In this document: positions 46,075 through 55,553 of the stretch, in pieces
How the letters are laid out: each line of letters opens with the position of its first letter
Numbering within the stretch: position 1 is the stretch's first letter
Made by a program: the position numbers and the translations under genes
DNA from: Variovorax sp. OV700
Lineage (GTDB): Bacteria > Pseudomonadota > Gammaproteobacteria > Burkholderiales > Burkholderiaceae_C
Direction: 5' to 3'
Length of the DNA: 64,000 nt
Assembly: GCF_900099805.1 (NCBI RefSeq)
Contig: NZ_FNDR01000002.1
Coordinates: 620,001-684,000, forward strand
Notes under the pieces: model-generated
What the model was told of the DNA's origin: nothing
Databases searched by the model: none
What the model saw: the letters and a program-made list of their open reading frames with translations, nothing else

Positions 46075-46332
46075 GATACCTTGCTCAACCATGTCGAAAT
46101 GGAACAAGTCGCGCAGCGGGAAATTGCTTCCAGTCAATTCGCGGATACTGCGAACCGGTCCCTCGCACATGTGCACGTTCATCATCGAACCGATACCCGT
46201 GAACTGCATCGGGAAACCTGCTTTGGTAGCGATCTCATTCAACTGCGCTCTGAGACCTTCTCCGCGCGCGGTCAGTGCGGTCGCAGCCTCAGGTGTAAAT
46301 AGCCGTGATAGACCAGCCACACCCGCCGACAT
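46072..46332 (-). pseudogene. Class III aminotransferase C-terminal remnant (second copy)
   Basis: The minus-strand frame S-A-G-V-A-G-L-S-R-L-F-T-P-E-A-A, G-F-P-M-Q-F-T-G-I-G-S-M-M-N and F-H-F-D-M-V-E-Q-G-I-L aligns with the C-terminal part of the intact aminotransferase at 37856-39187 (M-A-A-G-V-A-A-M-T-E, V-P-L-Q-F-T-G-L-G-S-I-M). Only about 87 codons remain, cut by IS21 sequence on one side and M20 sequence on the other. Confidence 0.8.
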
Positions 46333-46606
46333 CGACTTCGGGACTCGGGTAGGAACAGAGGCGGCTCAACTGGATACGGGCCTGATCTTGAAGATTGAAA
46401 AAGCAGCTCGCGATCTTGGACTTGCCATCCTGAACATGCCTACGGTGGGTCACGACGCGGCATTGTTTGCGCGCGCAGGCGTGCCCGCGGGAATGGTCCT
46501 CATCCGCAACCAAAACGGGAACCACAAGGTGAATGAAGCCATGGAAATCAGGGATTTTCTCGATGGAGTCAAGGTGCTGGCCCGGTGCGCGCTGGAGCCC
46601 GTCTAG
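46320..46606 (+). pseudogene. M20 N-carbamoylase C-terminal remnant (second copy)
   Basis: Encodes L-N-M-P-T-V-G-H-D-A-A-L-F, G-V-P-A-G-M-V-L-I-R-N-Q-N-G-N-H and N-E-A-M-E-I, matching the end of the intact M20 enzyme (M-P-T-V-G-H-D-A-A-I-F, V-I-L-I-R-N-E-N-G-S-H). The N-terminal metal site is gone. Diverged sequence indicates a separate lineage of the same gene. Confidence 0.8.
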
Positions 46607-46662
46607 TAGTCCTTCGCAGTTCGATTCAGTTTTCCGATTTCATTTTTATAGGAGATGCCATC

Positions 46663-47649
46663 ATGAAAAATCTCTGGCGCTTCCCGCCTCTTCGCCGCGC
46701 GTTGCTCAGTCTCAGTGCTGTTGCAGCGTGCGCTGCAACACCGGCATTCGCTGACTATCCAGAGCGCCCTGTTCGTGTTCTGGTGGGGTTCGCGGCGGGC
46801 GGTACTACAGATATTGCGGCGCGCATCATTGCAGCTGAGTTGAGCAAGAGCCTAGGTCAAACGTTCATCGTGGAAAACAAGCCAGGTGCGAGCAGCAACC
46901 TCGCTACGGCTCAAACCCGCAGCGCGACGCCCGATGGCTATACCCTACTGGTCTTTGCGGTGACCTCGGCGATCAACCAGACTTTGTTCCAGAACCTCAA
47001 GTTTGACATTACGACCGACTTCGAGCCCGTTGCCAACTTCTTTCTCTCGCCTAACCTGCTAGTGGTCAACCCATCACTCCCCATTAAAAATCTGAAAGAG
47101 CTGGTGGACTATGCCAAGAAGAATCCAGGCAAGCTGGCATTTGCGTCCGCTGGAACTGGTGGTTCAACGCACATGGCAGGCGAGCTTTTCAAGATTCAGG
47201 CGGGCATCGACATGCTCCACGTTCCTTACAAGGGGAGTGCTCCCGCTCTTCAAGATCTGATTGCCGGTCAAGTGCAGTTGAGCTTCGACAACCTGCCTTC
47301 CGCGCTGCCCCATGCCCGTGGCGGCAAGCTGAGAGCGCTTGCAGTGACAAGCCGCGAAAGATCACCAAGCGCTCCCGACATTCCGACGGTGGCGGAGGCT
47401 GGCTACCCTGACTACGCCGTCTCGGCATGGTTCGGGATGCTAGCTCCCAAAGGCACCCCCTCTGACGTCGTTATGAAGCTCAACACCGCGGTCAACAAAG
47501 CGCTTACAGACCCATCAGTTCGCCAGAAGTTGGATCAGATGGGTGCCGTCCCCGCGCCGATGACGCCAGCCGAATTTGGCCGCTTCGTCAAAAGCGAAAC
47601 AGAGATGTGGGGCAAGGTTGTGCGCGCATCAGGGGCGACTAGCGAATGA
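46663..47649 (+). CDS. Bug/TctC-family periplasmic solute-binding protein
   Basis: A 328-residue tripartite tricarboxylate receptor with a signal peptide ending T-P-A-F-A-D. The mature protein has V-R-V-L-V-G-F-A-A-G-G-T-T and E-N-K-P-G-A-S-S-N. The ATG at 46663 has GGAG upstream. It follows the M20 remnant by 57 bp on the same strand, so it was probably the transport gene of the decayed second locus and may still be expressed. Confidence 0.92.
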   Translation: MKNLWRFPPLRRALLSLSAVAACAATPAFADYPERPVRVLVGFAAGGTTDIAARIIAAELSKSLGQTFIVENKPGASSNLATAQTRSATPDGYTLLVFAVTSAINQTLFQNLKFDITTDFEPVANFFLSPNLLVVNPSLPIKNLKELVDYAKKNPGKLAFASAGTGGSTHMAGELFKIQAGIDMLHVPYKGSAPALQDLIAGQVQLSFDNLPSALPHARGGKLRALAVTSRERSPSAPDIPTVAEAGYPDYAVSAWFGMLAPKGTPSDVVMKLNTAVNKALTDPSVRQKLDQMGAVPAPMTPAEFGRFVKSETEMWGKVVRASGATSE

Positions 47650-47917
47650 GTTTGCTCGCTCCGGGTTGTTGAACAACATCATTCAACCTCGCAAGCCTAG
47701 GGCGCGTGACGATGCGACCACCGTCGCTGCGTAGAAAGCGTATCGGGGTCCGCCGCTTAATCGTTTCGTTGTCGATTTCCATCCAGAAGTGACCAGTTGA
47801 GGGTGCGGATAAAAACTTGGACTGCTTTTATGTCGTGAGTCCGAGACTCTCTCGGTATCCGCGGAGTTGAGAGAGGCAAGGACTCAGCTAAGTGCCTTCT
47901 GAACTGTGAAGAGCACT
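47650..47917. other. Intergenic region without recognised gene
   Basis: About 270 bases between the Bug gene and an IS3 left end. I see no supportable coding frame, and no clear terminator hairpin after the Bug stop. Confidence 0.4.
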
Positions 47918-48052
47918 TGACCTGCCCCCTCCCAGCCGTACCAGCGTAATGGCAGCGAAGTCCGTCAACTTGGAGAATGACGGACATGAGAAAGAGCAGA
48001 TACACCGAGGAGCAGATCATCGGTTTCATCAAGCAAGCCGAGTCGGGCTTGC
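47918..48052 (+). mobile_element. Left end of an IS3-family element with the head of orfA
   Basis: Starts with TGACCTGCCCCC (complement of the right end at 42820-42831). It contains the orfA start M-R-K-S-R-Y-T-E-E-Q-I-I-G-F-I-K-Q-A-E before being cut by the complete IS3 element at 48053. It is the same IS type as the 42.2-42.8 kb remnant, with the opposite end preserved. Confidence 0.75.
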
Positions 48053-48102
48053 TGAATCGCCCCGGCTTTCATGGAGGCTCAACACTCTGAGAGGATTGAG
48101 CC

Positions 48103-48426
48103 ATGAAGAAGTCGAACAAGTTCTCACCCGAGGTGCGTGAGCGCGCGGTGAGGATGGTGCAGGAGCACCGTGGGGAGTACCCATCGCTATGGGCGGCGAT
48201 CGAATCGATTGCACCGAAGATCGGCTGCGTGCCGCAGTCGCTGAACGAATGGGTCAAGCGCGACGAAATCGACAACGGCGTGCGTGAAGGCGTCACGGCC
48301 AGCGAGGCCCAGCGGATGAAGGAGCTCGAGCGCGAGGTCAAGGAGCTGCGCCGGGCCAACGAGATCCTGAAGCTGGCGAGCGCGTTTTTCGCCCAGGCGG
48401 AGCTCGACCGCCGGCTGAAGTCCTGA
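48103..48426 (+). CDS. IS3-family transposase OrfA
   Basis: A 107-residue HTH/leucine-zipper protein: [13 protein letters not shown] near the N-terminus and the coiled heptad [16 protein letters not shown] near residue 70. It binds the IS ends and is fused to OrfB by -1 frameshifting near its end. Confidence 0.9.
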   Translation: MKKSNKFSPEVRERAVRMVQEHRGEYPSLWAAIESIAPKIGCVPQSLNEWVKRDEIDNGVREGVTASEAQRMKELEREVKELRRANEILKLASAFFAQAELDRRLKS

Positions 48427-49334
48427 GGGATTTCATCGACAAGCATCGCGCCACCTTCGGGGTCGAGCCGATCTGCAAGGTCTTGCAGGTCGCCCCGTCG
48501 GGCTATCGGCGGCACGCAGCGCTGCTGCGCGAGCCGCACAAGCGCTGCGCCAGGGCGCAACGCGACGATGCCCTCATGTCAGCGATTCAGCGCGTGTGGC
48601 AGGCCAACATGCAGGTCTATGGCGCCGACAAGGTCTGGAGGCAACTGGCACGCGAAGGCACGGCGGTGGCGCGTTGCACGGTCGAGCGGCTGATGCGGCG
48701 CCTGGGGCTGCGAGGCGTGATGCGAGGCAAGGTGGTGAAGACCACGATCAGCGATGCCAGAGCCCCATGCCCGCTGGACCGGGTCAACCGGCAGTTCCGC
48801 GCGCAGCGCCCTAACCAACTGTGGGTCTCGGACTTCACGTACGTGTCGACTTGGCAGGGCTGGCTCTACGTCGCCTTCGTGATCGACGTTTATGCCCGGC
48901 GCATCGTGGGCTGGCGGGTCAGCAGCTCGATGCGCACGGACTTCGTGCTCGATGCCTTGGAGCAAGCGCTGTACGACCGTCGACCCGAGCGCGATGGCAG
49001 CTTGATTTGTCACTCGGATCGCGGCTCGCAATACGTCAGCATCCGGTACACCGAACGACTGGGCGAGGCTGGCATTGAGCCATCGGTGGGCAGCAAGGGC
49101 GACTCCTATGACAACGCCCTGGCCGAGACGATCAACGGCCTCTACAAGGCCGAGTTGATCCATCGTCGAGCACCCTGGAAGACCAAGGAGGCGGTGGAGT
49201 TCGCGACGCTCGAATGGGTGTCCTGGTTCAACCACCATCGCCTGCTCGAACCCATCGGCTACATCCCGCCTGCAGAAGCTGAGGCAAACTATTACCGGCA
49301 ACTCGCCAGTCAGACCGCCACTGCGGCGGCATAA
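48423..49334 (+). CDS. IS3-family transposase OrfB (DDE)
   Basis: A rve-type integrase core with D in V-S-D-F-T-Y-V, D in H-S-D-R-G-S-Q-Y and E in N-A-L-A-E-T-I-N-G. The frame is open from the orfA overlap (L-R-D-F-I-D-K-H). No separate start is convincing, as expected for a frameshift product. It appears intact, so the element may be active. Confidence 0.9.
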   Translation: MRDFIDKHRATFGVEPICKVLQVAPSGYRRHAALLREPHKRCARAQRDDALMSAIQRVWQANMQVYGADKVWRQLAREGTAVARCTVERLMRRLGLRGVMRGKVVKTTISDARAPCPLDRVNRQFRAQRPNQLWVSDFTYVSTWQGWLYVAFVIDVYARRIVGWRVSSSMRTDFVLDALEQALYDRRPERDGSLICHSDRGSQYVSIRYTERLGEAGIEPSVGSKGDSYDNALAETINGLYKAELIHRRAPWKTKEAVEFATLEWVSWFNHHRLLEPIGYIPPAEAEANYYRQLASQTATAAA

Positions 49335-49410
49335 CTTAAACCAACCGGCCTCCATGAAAGCCGGGGCGATTCAATCTTCATATTGGAGTTCCACGCGAGT
49401 CAGATCAGAC

Positions 49411-50184
49411 TCAGTTGGTGAACTTGCTGACCTGGTAGCCGTCAAAGGTTGGGTCGGACGAATTGGAGTGACCTAAATAGGCGCGAACCATGCGATCGCT
49501 CTGCGCCGCAGATTTCCAGTCGGCGCCATCCAGTTCGTCCACGACACGGCCCATGGACATCACGTAGGCGCGGTCGGCGATGGCCGCGGCAATGCGCACG
49601 TTCTGCTCGATCAACAGCAGCGCGACACGCCTTTCGCGCAGCTTCTCGAAGACCACCTGAATGTCTTTGAACACTTTGGGTGCCAGGCCTGTGGAAGGCT
49701 CGTCCATGATGAGGAGGTCGGGCTGCAGCAGAAGTGCCCGGGCGACGGCCACCATCTGCTGCTGCCCGCCGCTAAGGAGCTGCACGCGTTGGTGCCATTT
49801 CTCGCCCAGGATCGGGAACAGGGCCACCACTTCGTCCATGCCGAATCGATGGTGTTCCGCGCGCGTGCGCCGGCCATGCCGTTCAGCCAGCAGCAGGTTC
49901 TCGTGCACATTCAGCTCGCCGAACAGGTGCCGGTTCTCGAGCACCACCGCGATCCCACAAGACGGGCGTGCCTGGGGGGAGGCCTGAGTCAGGTCGAGCC
50001 CATCCTTGGCAAGTCGGCCGCCAACGACTGGAACGAGGCCACACAACGCCTTGACCAGAGTTGTCTTGCCGGCTCCGTTGGGCCCGACCACAGCGACCGC
50101 CTCACGGCTGGCCACATGAAGAGAGAGCGAATGCAGGATGGTGAGCGGTCCATACCCGGCTTTGAGCGCATCGATTTTCAACAT
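49411..50184 (-). CDS. livF: Branched-chain/aromatic acid ABC transporter ATP-binding protein LivF type
   Basis: A 257-residue ATPase with Walker A G-P-N-G-A-G-K-T, signature L-S-G-G-Q-Q-Q and Walker B L-L-I-M-D-E-P-S. It starts one base after the livG stop. It powers import by the LivHM permease with the LivK-like binding protein upstream in the same operon. The catabolic genes that follow upstream suggest an aromatic or branched acid as cargo. Confidence 0.92.
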   Translation of the reverse strand: MLKIDALKAGYGPLTILHSLSLHVASREAVAVVGPNGAGKTTLVKALCGLVPVVGGRLAKDGLDLTQASPQARPSCGIAVVLENRHLFGELNVHENLLLAERHGRRTRAEHHRFGMDEVVALFPILGEKWHQRVQLLSGGQQQMVAVARALLLQPDLLIMDEPSTGLAPKVFKDIQVVFEKLRERRVALLLIEQNVRIAAAIADRAYVMSMGRVVDELDGADWKSAAQSDRMVRAYLGHSNSSDPTFDGYQVSKFTN

Positions 50185-50185
50185 G

Positions 50186-50947
50186 TCAGACGCCCAGATA
50201 GATGTCGCGCACGCGTGGGTCACTCTGGAGCGTTGCCATGCCGCCGCTGACGAGCAGCTCCCCGTTGTAGAGAAGATGCACGACGTCCACGTCGGCCATC
50301 AGTTCCATGTCGTGCGATACGAGAAGGATCGAGATTCCATCGGCGCGCAGCCGATTGATCCACTGCCGCAACGTCCTGACTTCGGCGTCGTTCAGGCCCG
50401 AAGACGGCTCATCGAGCATCAGCAGGCGTGGTCTGCCGATCACGGCTCGGGCGATCTCCAGTACCCGTCTCTGGCCGGCCGGCAGTGTGGATGTGGGTTC
50501 CCCTCGCAGCTTCCACAAGTCGAAACGGGCGCACACTTCATCAGCAGCCTGCTCCATGCTGCGCCGCGTCTTGCGCGCTTCGGGAAGGCCGAACATCTCG
50601 CTCAGCATTCCGGCGCCGGGCACCTTCGCGCAGCCAGCCATGATGTTCTCGTGGACAGTCATGGATTCGAAAACCCGCGGTGTCTGGAAGGTGCGCACCA
50701 GCCCGCAGCGGCTGCGGTCTTCCACGGCCATGCCGGCCATCGGTCGGCCGCCGAACGCAATGGCGCCAGCACATGGCTCGATGAAGCCCGAAATAAGATT
50801 GAACAACGTGGTCTTGCCAGATCCGTTCGGGCCTATCAGCCCCACGAGTCCGTTTTCTGGCACGTCGAACCTCACCCCGCTGAGCACCTTCACCGCACCG
50901 AAGCTGTGGCCCAGTCCCTCGACCTTCAGCAAAGTGGTATCAGGCAC
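50186..50947 (-). CDS. livG: ABC transporter ATP-binding protein LivG type
   Basis: A 253-residue ATPase with Walker A G-P-N-G-S-G-K-T and Walker B L-L-M-L-D-E-P. The signature reads L-P-A-G-Q instead of the common L-S-x-G-Q, a variation known in LivG. It overlaps livM by eight bases. Confidence 0.92.
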   Translation of the reverse strand: MPDTTLLKVEGLGHSFGAVKVLSGVRFDVPENGLVGLIGPNGSGKTTLFNLISGFIEPCAGAIAFGGRPMAGMAVEDRSRCGLVRTFQTPRVFESMTVHENIMAGCAKVPGAGMLSEMFGLPEARKTRRSMEQAADEVCARFDLWKLRGEPTSTLPAGQRRVLEIARAVIGRPRLLMLDEPSSGLNDAEVRTLRQWINRLRADGISILLVSHDMELMADVDVVHLLYNGELLVSGGMATLQSDPRVRDIYLGV

Positions 50948-51905
50948 GCGACCTCCGCTTGACCCACATGGGGATCAGACCGCCCAGCCCCTGAGGAAGC
51001 AGCACAACCACGGCGATCATGACCAACCCGAAGAGCATTTGATGGGCGTCACCCAACCGACTCAGGTAGTAAGGTGCGAAGCTCACAAATACCGCGCCTA
51101 CCAGCATGCCGGCGGGCGAGCGCATACCTCCCAGCACCGGGACCAGCAGGAAGAGCAATGACTTGGAGAGGCCAAAGCTGTCGACGCTGACAAAGCTGGC
51201 GTAATGCGCGAAGAGCGACCCGGCCAGGCTTCCCAGCAGTGCGCACAATACGAATACTGCGGTTCGCATGGCGCGCAGCGGCACACCCAGGCTGACAGCC
51301 GCGTCGCCACTGTCACGGCCGGCACGCAGCAACAGGCCCGCTCGCCCGCGAATCAGGTTGTTAGCCACCCAGGTGGCGACAAAAGCGGCGATCCAGACGA
51401 CGTAGTAGAACGATTCCGCTGAATCCGTCGCGCGTCCGAACAGGGTGAGCTTCGGGATGCCGCCAATCCCAAGGCTGCCGCCCGTCAAGCCGTCCCATTC
51501 AAAGAACAAGGTGTATCCAATCACGCCAAGCGCCAGCGTGGCCAGGCCAAGGAAATAGCCTTGCAGGCGCAGGATGGTCCACCCGAGCGCCGCCGCTATG
51601 GCCATGGAAATACTTGCTCCAGCAGCAATGCCGCCCAGCGCCGGAACGCCTCGGGTGCTCAGCGCGGCGCTTGCATAAGCGCCGATGCCGAAGAACAGCG
51701 CCTGCCCCAGATTGACGATCCCGCACTGACCGAGTGCCAGGCCGACGCCGAGCCCGCCGATGTAGTAGAGGCCAGTCAACACCAGCAGATCGTTCAGCGC
51801 AGGCGCAAGCAGGATCGGCGCCGTGGCCCAGGCAAGCAAGAGCAGGCCCCACCACAAGATCCGTGCGCACAGGCCGCGAGTTCCCGTCTCGACCATTCGC
51901 GTCAC
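50940..51905 (-). CDS. livM: ABC transporter permease LivM type
   Basis: A 321-residue membrane permease with about nine hydrophobic helices. The LivM segment G-Q-C-G-I-V-N-L-G-Q-A-L-F-F-G-I-G-A-Y near residue 60 is characteristic, as is G-G-S-L-G-I-G-G near 140. It overlaps livH (ATG/stop overlap) in the same operon. Confidence 0.92.
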   Translation of the reverse strand: MTRMVETGTRGLCARILWWGLLLLAWATAPILLAPALNDLLVLTGLYYIGGLGVGLALGQCGIVNLGQALFFGIGAYASAALSTRGVPALGGIAAGASISMAIAAALGWTILRLQGYFLGLATLALGVIGYTLFFEWDGLTGGSLGIGGIPKLTLFGRATDSAESFYYVVWIAAFVATWVANNLIRGRAGLLLRAGRDSGDAAVSLGVPLRAMRTAVFVLCALLGSLAGSLFAHYASFVSVDSFGLSKSLLFLLVPVLGGMRSPAGMLVGAVFVSFAPYYLSRLGDAHQMLFGLVMIAVVVLLPQGLGGLIPMWVKRRSRA

Positions 51906-52789
51906 CCTCCAACCCGGGCTGCGCGGCCCAGCATGCCGTGCGGCAGCACGACCATGATGACGATCAGCAGGCCGAATGCGATCACGTCCTTATAGCTCGA
52001 CGAAATGAACGTGATGGCAAACGCCTCCAGCAAGGCGATGGTGAGGCCGCCCGCCACGGCCCCAAGCGGATTGGCCAGACCCCCGAGAATTGCCGCGGCA
52101 AAGCCTTTCAAGGTCAGGCTCATGCCCACGTGGTAGTCCATGGCCACGAGCGGCGCAACCAGAATGCCTGCGAACGCGGCGAGCAGGCCACCGGTGGCGA
52201 ACGCCAACGTCCGCATGCGGCCGACGTCGATGCCAATGGTGGCCGCACCCTGGGGATCGATCGAGGCAGCCACCATGGCCAGGCCCACGGCGGTATGCCG
52301 GAAAAATGCATGGAGCGCGACCGTCAGCAGCACGCCACCCGCCACCAGCCATACCGCATGCTCGACGAGCACGGCGTCCTGGACCAGAAACACGTGATCG
52401 CTGCCAAGGGTCGGCAGGCTGTAGCTCCCGCGCCCCAGAAAGAACAGCAGTGCGGCCGACAGGGTCAGCGTCACCCCGATCGTCAGTAGCAGATACGCCT
52501 CCTCCCCGGCGCCACGGCGCTTCATGGGGCGCACCAGCACCCGCTCGATACCGGCGCAGAGCAGCGCACCGACGAGGCCCCCGCCCAGCGCAGCCAGCGG
52601 GTACGGCACACTCAGGCGCGCCAGCAACAAGACCGATGCGATGGCCCCGACCACGGCACAGTCGCCCTGCGCCGCATTGATGACGTGACTCCCTTTGAAG
52701 ATCACCGCCAGCCCCATCCCGATGAGGGCATAGACGAACCCGTTCGTCACGCCGGCGATCAGCGCCTGGATTAAAAGACTCATGCTCAT
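51902..52789 (-). CDS. livH: ABC transporter permease LivH type
   Basis: A 295-residue permease with eight to nine helices. The N-terminal Y-A-L-I-G-M-G-L-A-V-I-F-K and N-A-A-Q-G-D, and the late A-A-I-L-G-G-L-A-N-P-L-G, are LivH hallmarks. It lies 37 bp after the binding-protein gene. Confidence 0.92.
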   Translation of the reverse strand: MSMSLLIQALIAGVTNGFVYALIGMGLAVIFKGSHVINAAQGDCAVVGAIASVLLLARLSVPYPLAALGGGLVGALLCAGIERVLVRPMKRRGAGEEAYLLLTIGVTLTLSAALLFFLGRGSYSLPTLGSDHVFLVQDAVLVEHAVWLVAGGVLLTVALHAFFRHTAVGLAMVAASIDPQGAATIGIDVGRMRTLAFATGGLLAAFAGILVAPLVAMDYHVGMSLTLKGFAAAILGGLANPLGAVAGGLTIALLEAFAITFISSSYKDVIAFGLLIVIMVVLPHGMLGRAARVGG

Positions 52790-52825
52790 GGCTTTGGCCG
52801 TCCTGCTATTCGATCGTGCGGCGCT

Positions 52826-53956
52826 TCAGTCGGCGATCTTGACTTCGAGCGGCGTGAATTTGCCGGCCACCAGTTTCGAAAAAACCACCTGCGAAGGTTT
52901 GATCCCGTTGAGGTCTTCCGCCGCAAAGTTGTAGTCGTAGCTGACGCCTGGAAAGCGGTCGCGCACGGTCGCGCACATCTTGGCGCCATTGGCACCTGGA
53001 CCAGCGCGCTTGCCCAGTTCGGCGGCAATCTGGATGGCGTCCCAGCCCATCATGGCAGCGCCTTTGGGCAGCGTGCCGTATTCCTTCTGGTGTATCTCGA
53101 CAAAGGGCTTCTGCCGTGGTGCAGGCGACTCGGAGACGATGTATTCGACCAGGACGATGTTGTCAGCGGCAGCACCCATGGCATTCACCGCTTCATACGA
53201 GGCGACTGTCCCGGCCCCAAGAATCGTCTGGGTCATCTGCAGCCGACGCAGCTCCCGGTACGGCATGGCCGTATTGCTGACGGCGACCAGGATATCGGGA
53301 GCGGCCGCCTTCAACTTGGCCGCTTGGACCGTGGCTTCTGTTGCGGCCTGCTCGAACTTCTCGGCGCCGACCAATTCGACTCCGTAGCTTGGCGCAAGCC
53401 GCTTCAGCTCCGCATAGATGAGTGTTCCCCAACCCGAGTCGTACAGCACGCCCATCTTTTTCATGTTCATGCTGCGCGCATAGGCAAGGAACGCCTTCGT
53501 GGTGACGTCCTGGCTGAAACCAAGATGCACAACGCACTTGCGCTCACGCTCGATCGTGGGGCCGATCCCGGACAGCGAGATCTGAGGCGTCACTGCCGCG
53601 GTGGTAACCCCGCCAATGGCAATCGAGCTGGCCGTGGTTGTCAGCGCAACAATGACGTCGACCTTTTCGGTGCGCACCAGCTCGTTCGCGTGGGTCAAGG
53701 CCGAGTCGGGATTGGTGGCATCGTCCCGAATCAGAAGCTGCACCTGCCGACCGCCCACCCCTCCGGCAGCGTTGATCTGTTTCTGAGCCAGCAGGGCACC
53801 GCTGCGCGCGGCAGCGAAAGTGAGCGCGGCGGGTCCGGTCACGGCCGCGATCACCCCGACTTTGAGCGGCGGCTGTTGAGCCCACGCTGGCACGGCGACG
53901 CAGACGATGCTGCACGCAGCCAGCAGCGTATGGCAAAAGTTGGACTGGATATTCAT
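52826..53956 (-). CDS. ABC transporter substrate-binding protein, LivK-like
   Basis: A 376-residue periplasmic type I binding protein. A signal peptide ends A-V-P-A-W-A-Q-Q, then K-V-G-V-I-A-A-V-T-G-P-A-A. Repeated family segments include L-I-R-D-D-A-T-N-P and M-G-V-L-Y-D-S-G-W-G. Close relatives often bind aromatic acids rather than amino acids, which fits the ring-cleavage genes next to it. It is 19 bp after the ALDH gene on the minus strand. Confidence 0.9.
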   Translation of the reverse strand: MNIQSNFCHTLLAACSIVCVAVPAWAQQPPLKVGVIAAVTGPAALTFAAARSGALLAQKQINAAGGVGGRQVQLLIRDDATNPDSALTHANELVRTEKVDVIVALTTTASSIAIGGVTTAAVTPQISLSGIGPTIERERKCVVHLGFSQDVTTKAFLAYARSMNMKKMGVLYDSGWGTLIYAELKRLAPSYGVELVGAEKFEQAATEATVQAAKLKAAAPDILVAVSNTAMPYRELRRLQMTQTILGAGTVASYEAVNAMGAAADNIVLVEYIVSESPAPRQKPFVEIHQKEYGTLPKGAAMMGWDAIQIAAELGKRAGPGANGAKMCATVRDRFPGVSYDYNFAAEDLNGIKPSQVVFSKLVAGKFTPLEVKIAD

Positions 53957-53975
53957 TACGGATACAGGCTGTGAC

Positions 53976-55487
53976 CTATTCGAAGTTGATCAATACGGTC
54001 TTGGAGCGGGTGAAGTGCTCCAGCATCGATTCGAGGGTCATTTCCTTGCCCAGACCCGACTGCTTGAAGCCGCCGAAAGAGATGTTCATGCCAGCGGTCT
54101 GACCTTGATTCACCTGGATGAAGCCGGCCTGCAGTTCGTTCACCGCCCGCATTGCGCTGGGCAGATCTCGCGTCCACACGGTCGCGGCCAAGCCGAAGTC
54201 GGAGTCGTTGGCGATCGCCAGAGCCTCATCGAGGGTGGAAAAGCGGATGACGCAAGTGACAGGGCCGAAAATTTCTTCACGGGCAAGGCGGCTGTTGTTG
54301 TCCATACCAGTGAATATGACCGGCCGCACAAAGAACCCGCCTTTCAGCCGCGGGTCAGTCGGAACTGCGCTGCACTCATGGGCAGTAGCGCCCGGCATTG
54401 CGCGGCCAAGCTCGATGTAGCTGCGCACCTTTTCGAACTGGTCACGAGAGATGATCGCGCCGATGTCCGTCTCCTCTTGCAGCGGATCTCCCATCTTCAG
54501 AGCGTCGATGCGCGCCTTGAGACCGCTCACGAATGCATCGTGCAGGCTGTCGTGCACGAGCATGCGAGTCATGGCTGTGCAACTCTGTCCCTGGCGTGTA
54601 AAGCGCATGCCCGTCACTGCGCCGTCGATCGCGCGGTCGAGGTCCGCATCGGCGAGAACGATCATCGGGCTCTTGCCGCCAAGTTCAAGCGTCACCGGCA
54701 CGAGCTTGGCAGCGGCGGCCGCGTAAATCAGCTTGCCGGTCTGCACGGAACCTGTGAACGTGATCTTGGATACTGCCGGGTGGGCAACCAGAGGGGCGCC
54801 GCAGCCGGGGCCGTCGCCAGACAGCACGTTGAGCAACCCTTTGGGAAGGATTTCGTTCATCAACTCCGCGATGCGAAGGACTCCCAATGGGGCCTCCTCC
54901 GCGCTCTTGACAACGACGCCGTTGCCGGCCGCCAGCGCCGGCCCGATCTTCACGGCCATCAACATGACAGGCACATTCCAAGGCAGGACCGCCGCAACCA
55001 CGCCCAGAGGCTCGCGAACGGTATAGCTCAGGACGCCGGGCCTCAGAGGCACGGTATCGCCCTTGAGTTCGCCAGCCAGTCCGCCGAAGAATTCCAGCGC
55101 GTCCGCGACGCCCTTGGCTTCGACGCGACATTCCGTCCGCAAGGCCTTGCCCGACTCCAGTGCAACCAGCGCGGCAAGCTCCTCGACGTGCTGGGCTACG
55201 TGGTGAGCAGCTGCGATCAGGCGCTTGCCGCGCTCGCGTGCCGGAGTCTTTGCCCACGCTACCTGTGCGCGCCGGGCCGCGGCAACAGCCAGTTCCACAT
55301 CATCTACACCCGCGTGGGCGGCTAGCGCCACCTTCTCACCCGTGGCCGGGTTGTTGATGGGAAACGTGCGCGAGCCGCGAGCATGCGCCAGCATTCCGTC
55401 GATCAGCAGCTTGCCGCTCAGTCGGCGGGCAGTCGCTCGCGCTTGAGCGATCGGCGCCGGCTCCTGGACATCTTTGGTCTCAATCAT
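53976..55487 (-). CDS. Aldehyde dehydrogenase (NAD(P)+), class of meta-cleavage/vanillin-type ALDHs
   Basis: A 503-residue ALDH-superfamily enzyme. The catalytic Glu lies in L-E-L-G-G-K-S-P and the catalytic Cys in Q-G-Q-S-C-T-A-M. It has the NAD-binding F-T-G-S-V-Q-T-G-K segment. It would oxidise an aldehyde (for example a semialdehyde) to an acid. A short duplicate of its 3' end lies at 57368-57412. Confidence 0.92.
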   Translation of the reverse strand: MIETKDVQEPAPIAQARATARRLSGKLLIDGMLAHARGSRTFPINNPATGEKVALAAHAGVDDVELAVAAARRAQVAWAKTPARERGKRLIAAAHHVAQHVEELAALVALESGKALRTECRVEAKGVADALEFFGGLAGELKGDTVPLRPGVLSYTVREPLGVVAAVLPWNVPVMLMAVKIGPALAAGNGVVVKSAEEAPLGVLRIAELMNEILPKGLLNVLSGDGPGCGAPLVAHPAVSKITFTGSVQTGKLIYAAAAAKLVPVTLELGGKSPMIVLADADLDRAIDGAVTGMRFTRQGQSCTAMTRMLVHDSLHDAFVSGLKARIDALKMGDPLQEETDIGAIISRDQFEKVRSYIELGRAMPGATAHECSAVPTDPRLKGGFFVRPVIFTGMDNNSRLAREEIFGPVTCVIRFSTLDEALAIANDSDFGLAATVWTRDLPSAMRAVNELQAGFIQVNQGQTAGMNISFGGFKQSGLGKEMTLESMLEHFTRSKTVLINFE

Positions 55488-55553
55488 TTCAGTAGATATA
55501 TGTTTGATGATCGGTTGGAGTCGCTGACTCGTGCTCTTGCCTTGCCCGCCCGG

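Larger units (their letters stand above)
48053..49373 (+). mobile_element. Complete IS3-family insertion sequence, 1321 bp
   Basis: Perfect 26-base terminal inverted repeats at 48053-48078 and 49348-49373 (TGAATCGCC... / ...GGCGATTCA) enclose orfA and orfB in the usual overlapping arrangement. No matching target duplication flanks it, so it may have recombined after insertion. It sits inside the remains of another IS3-type element. Confidence 0.92.
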
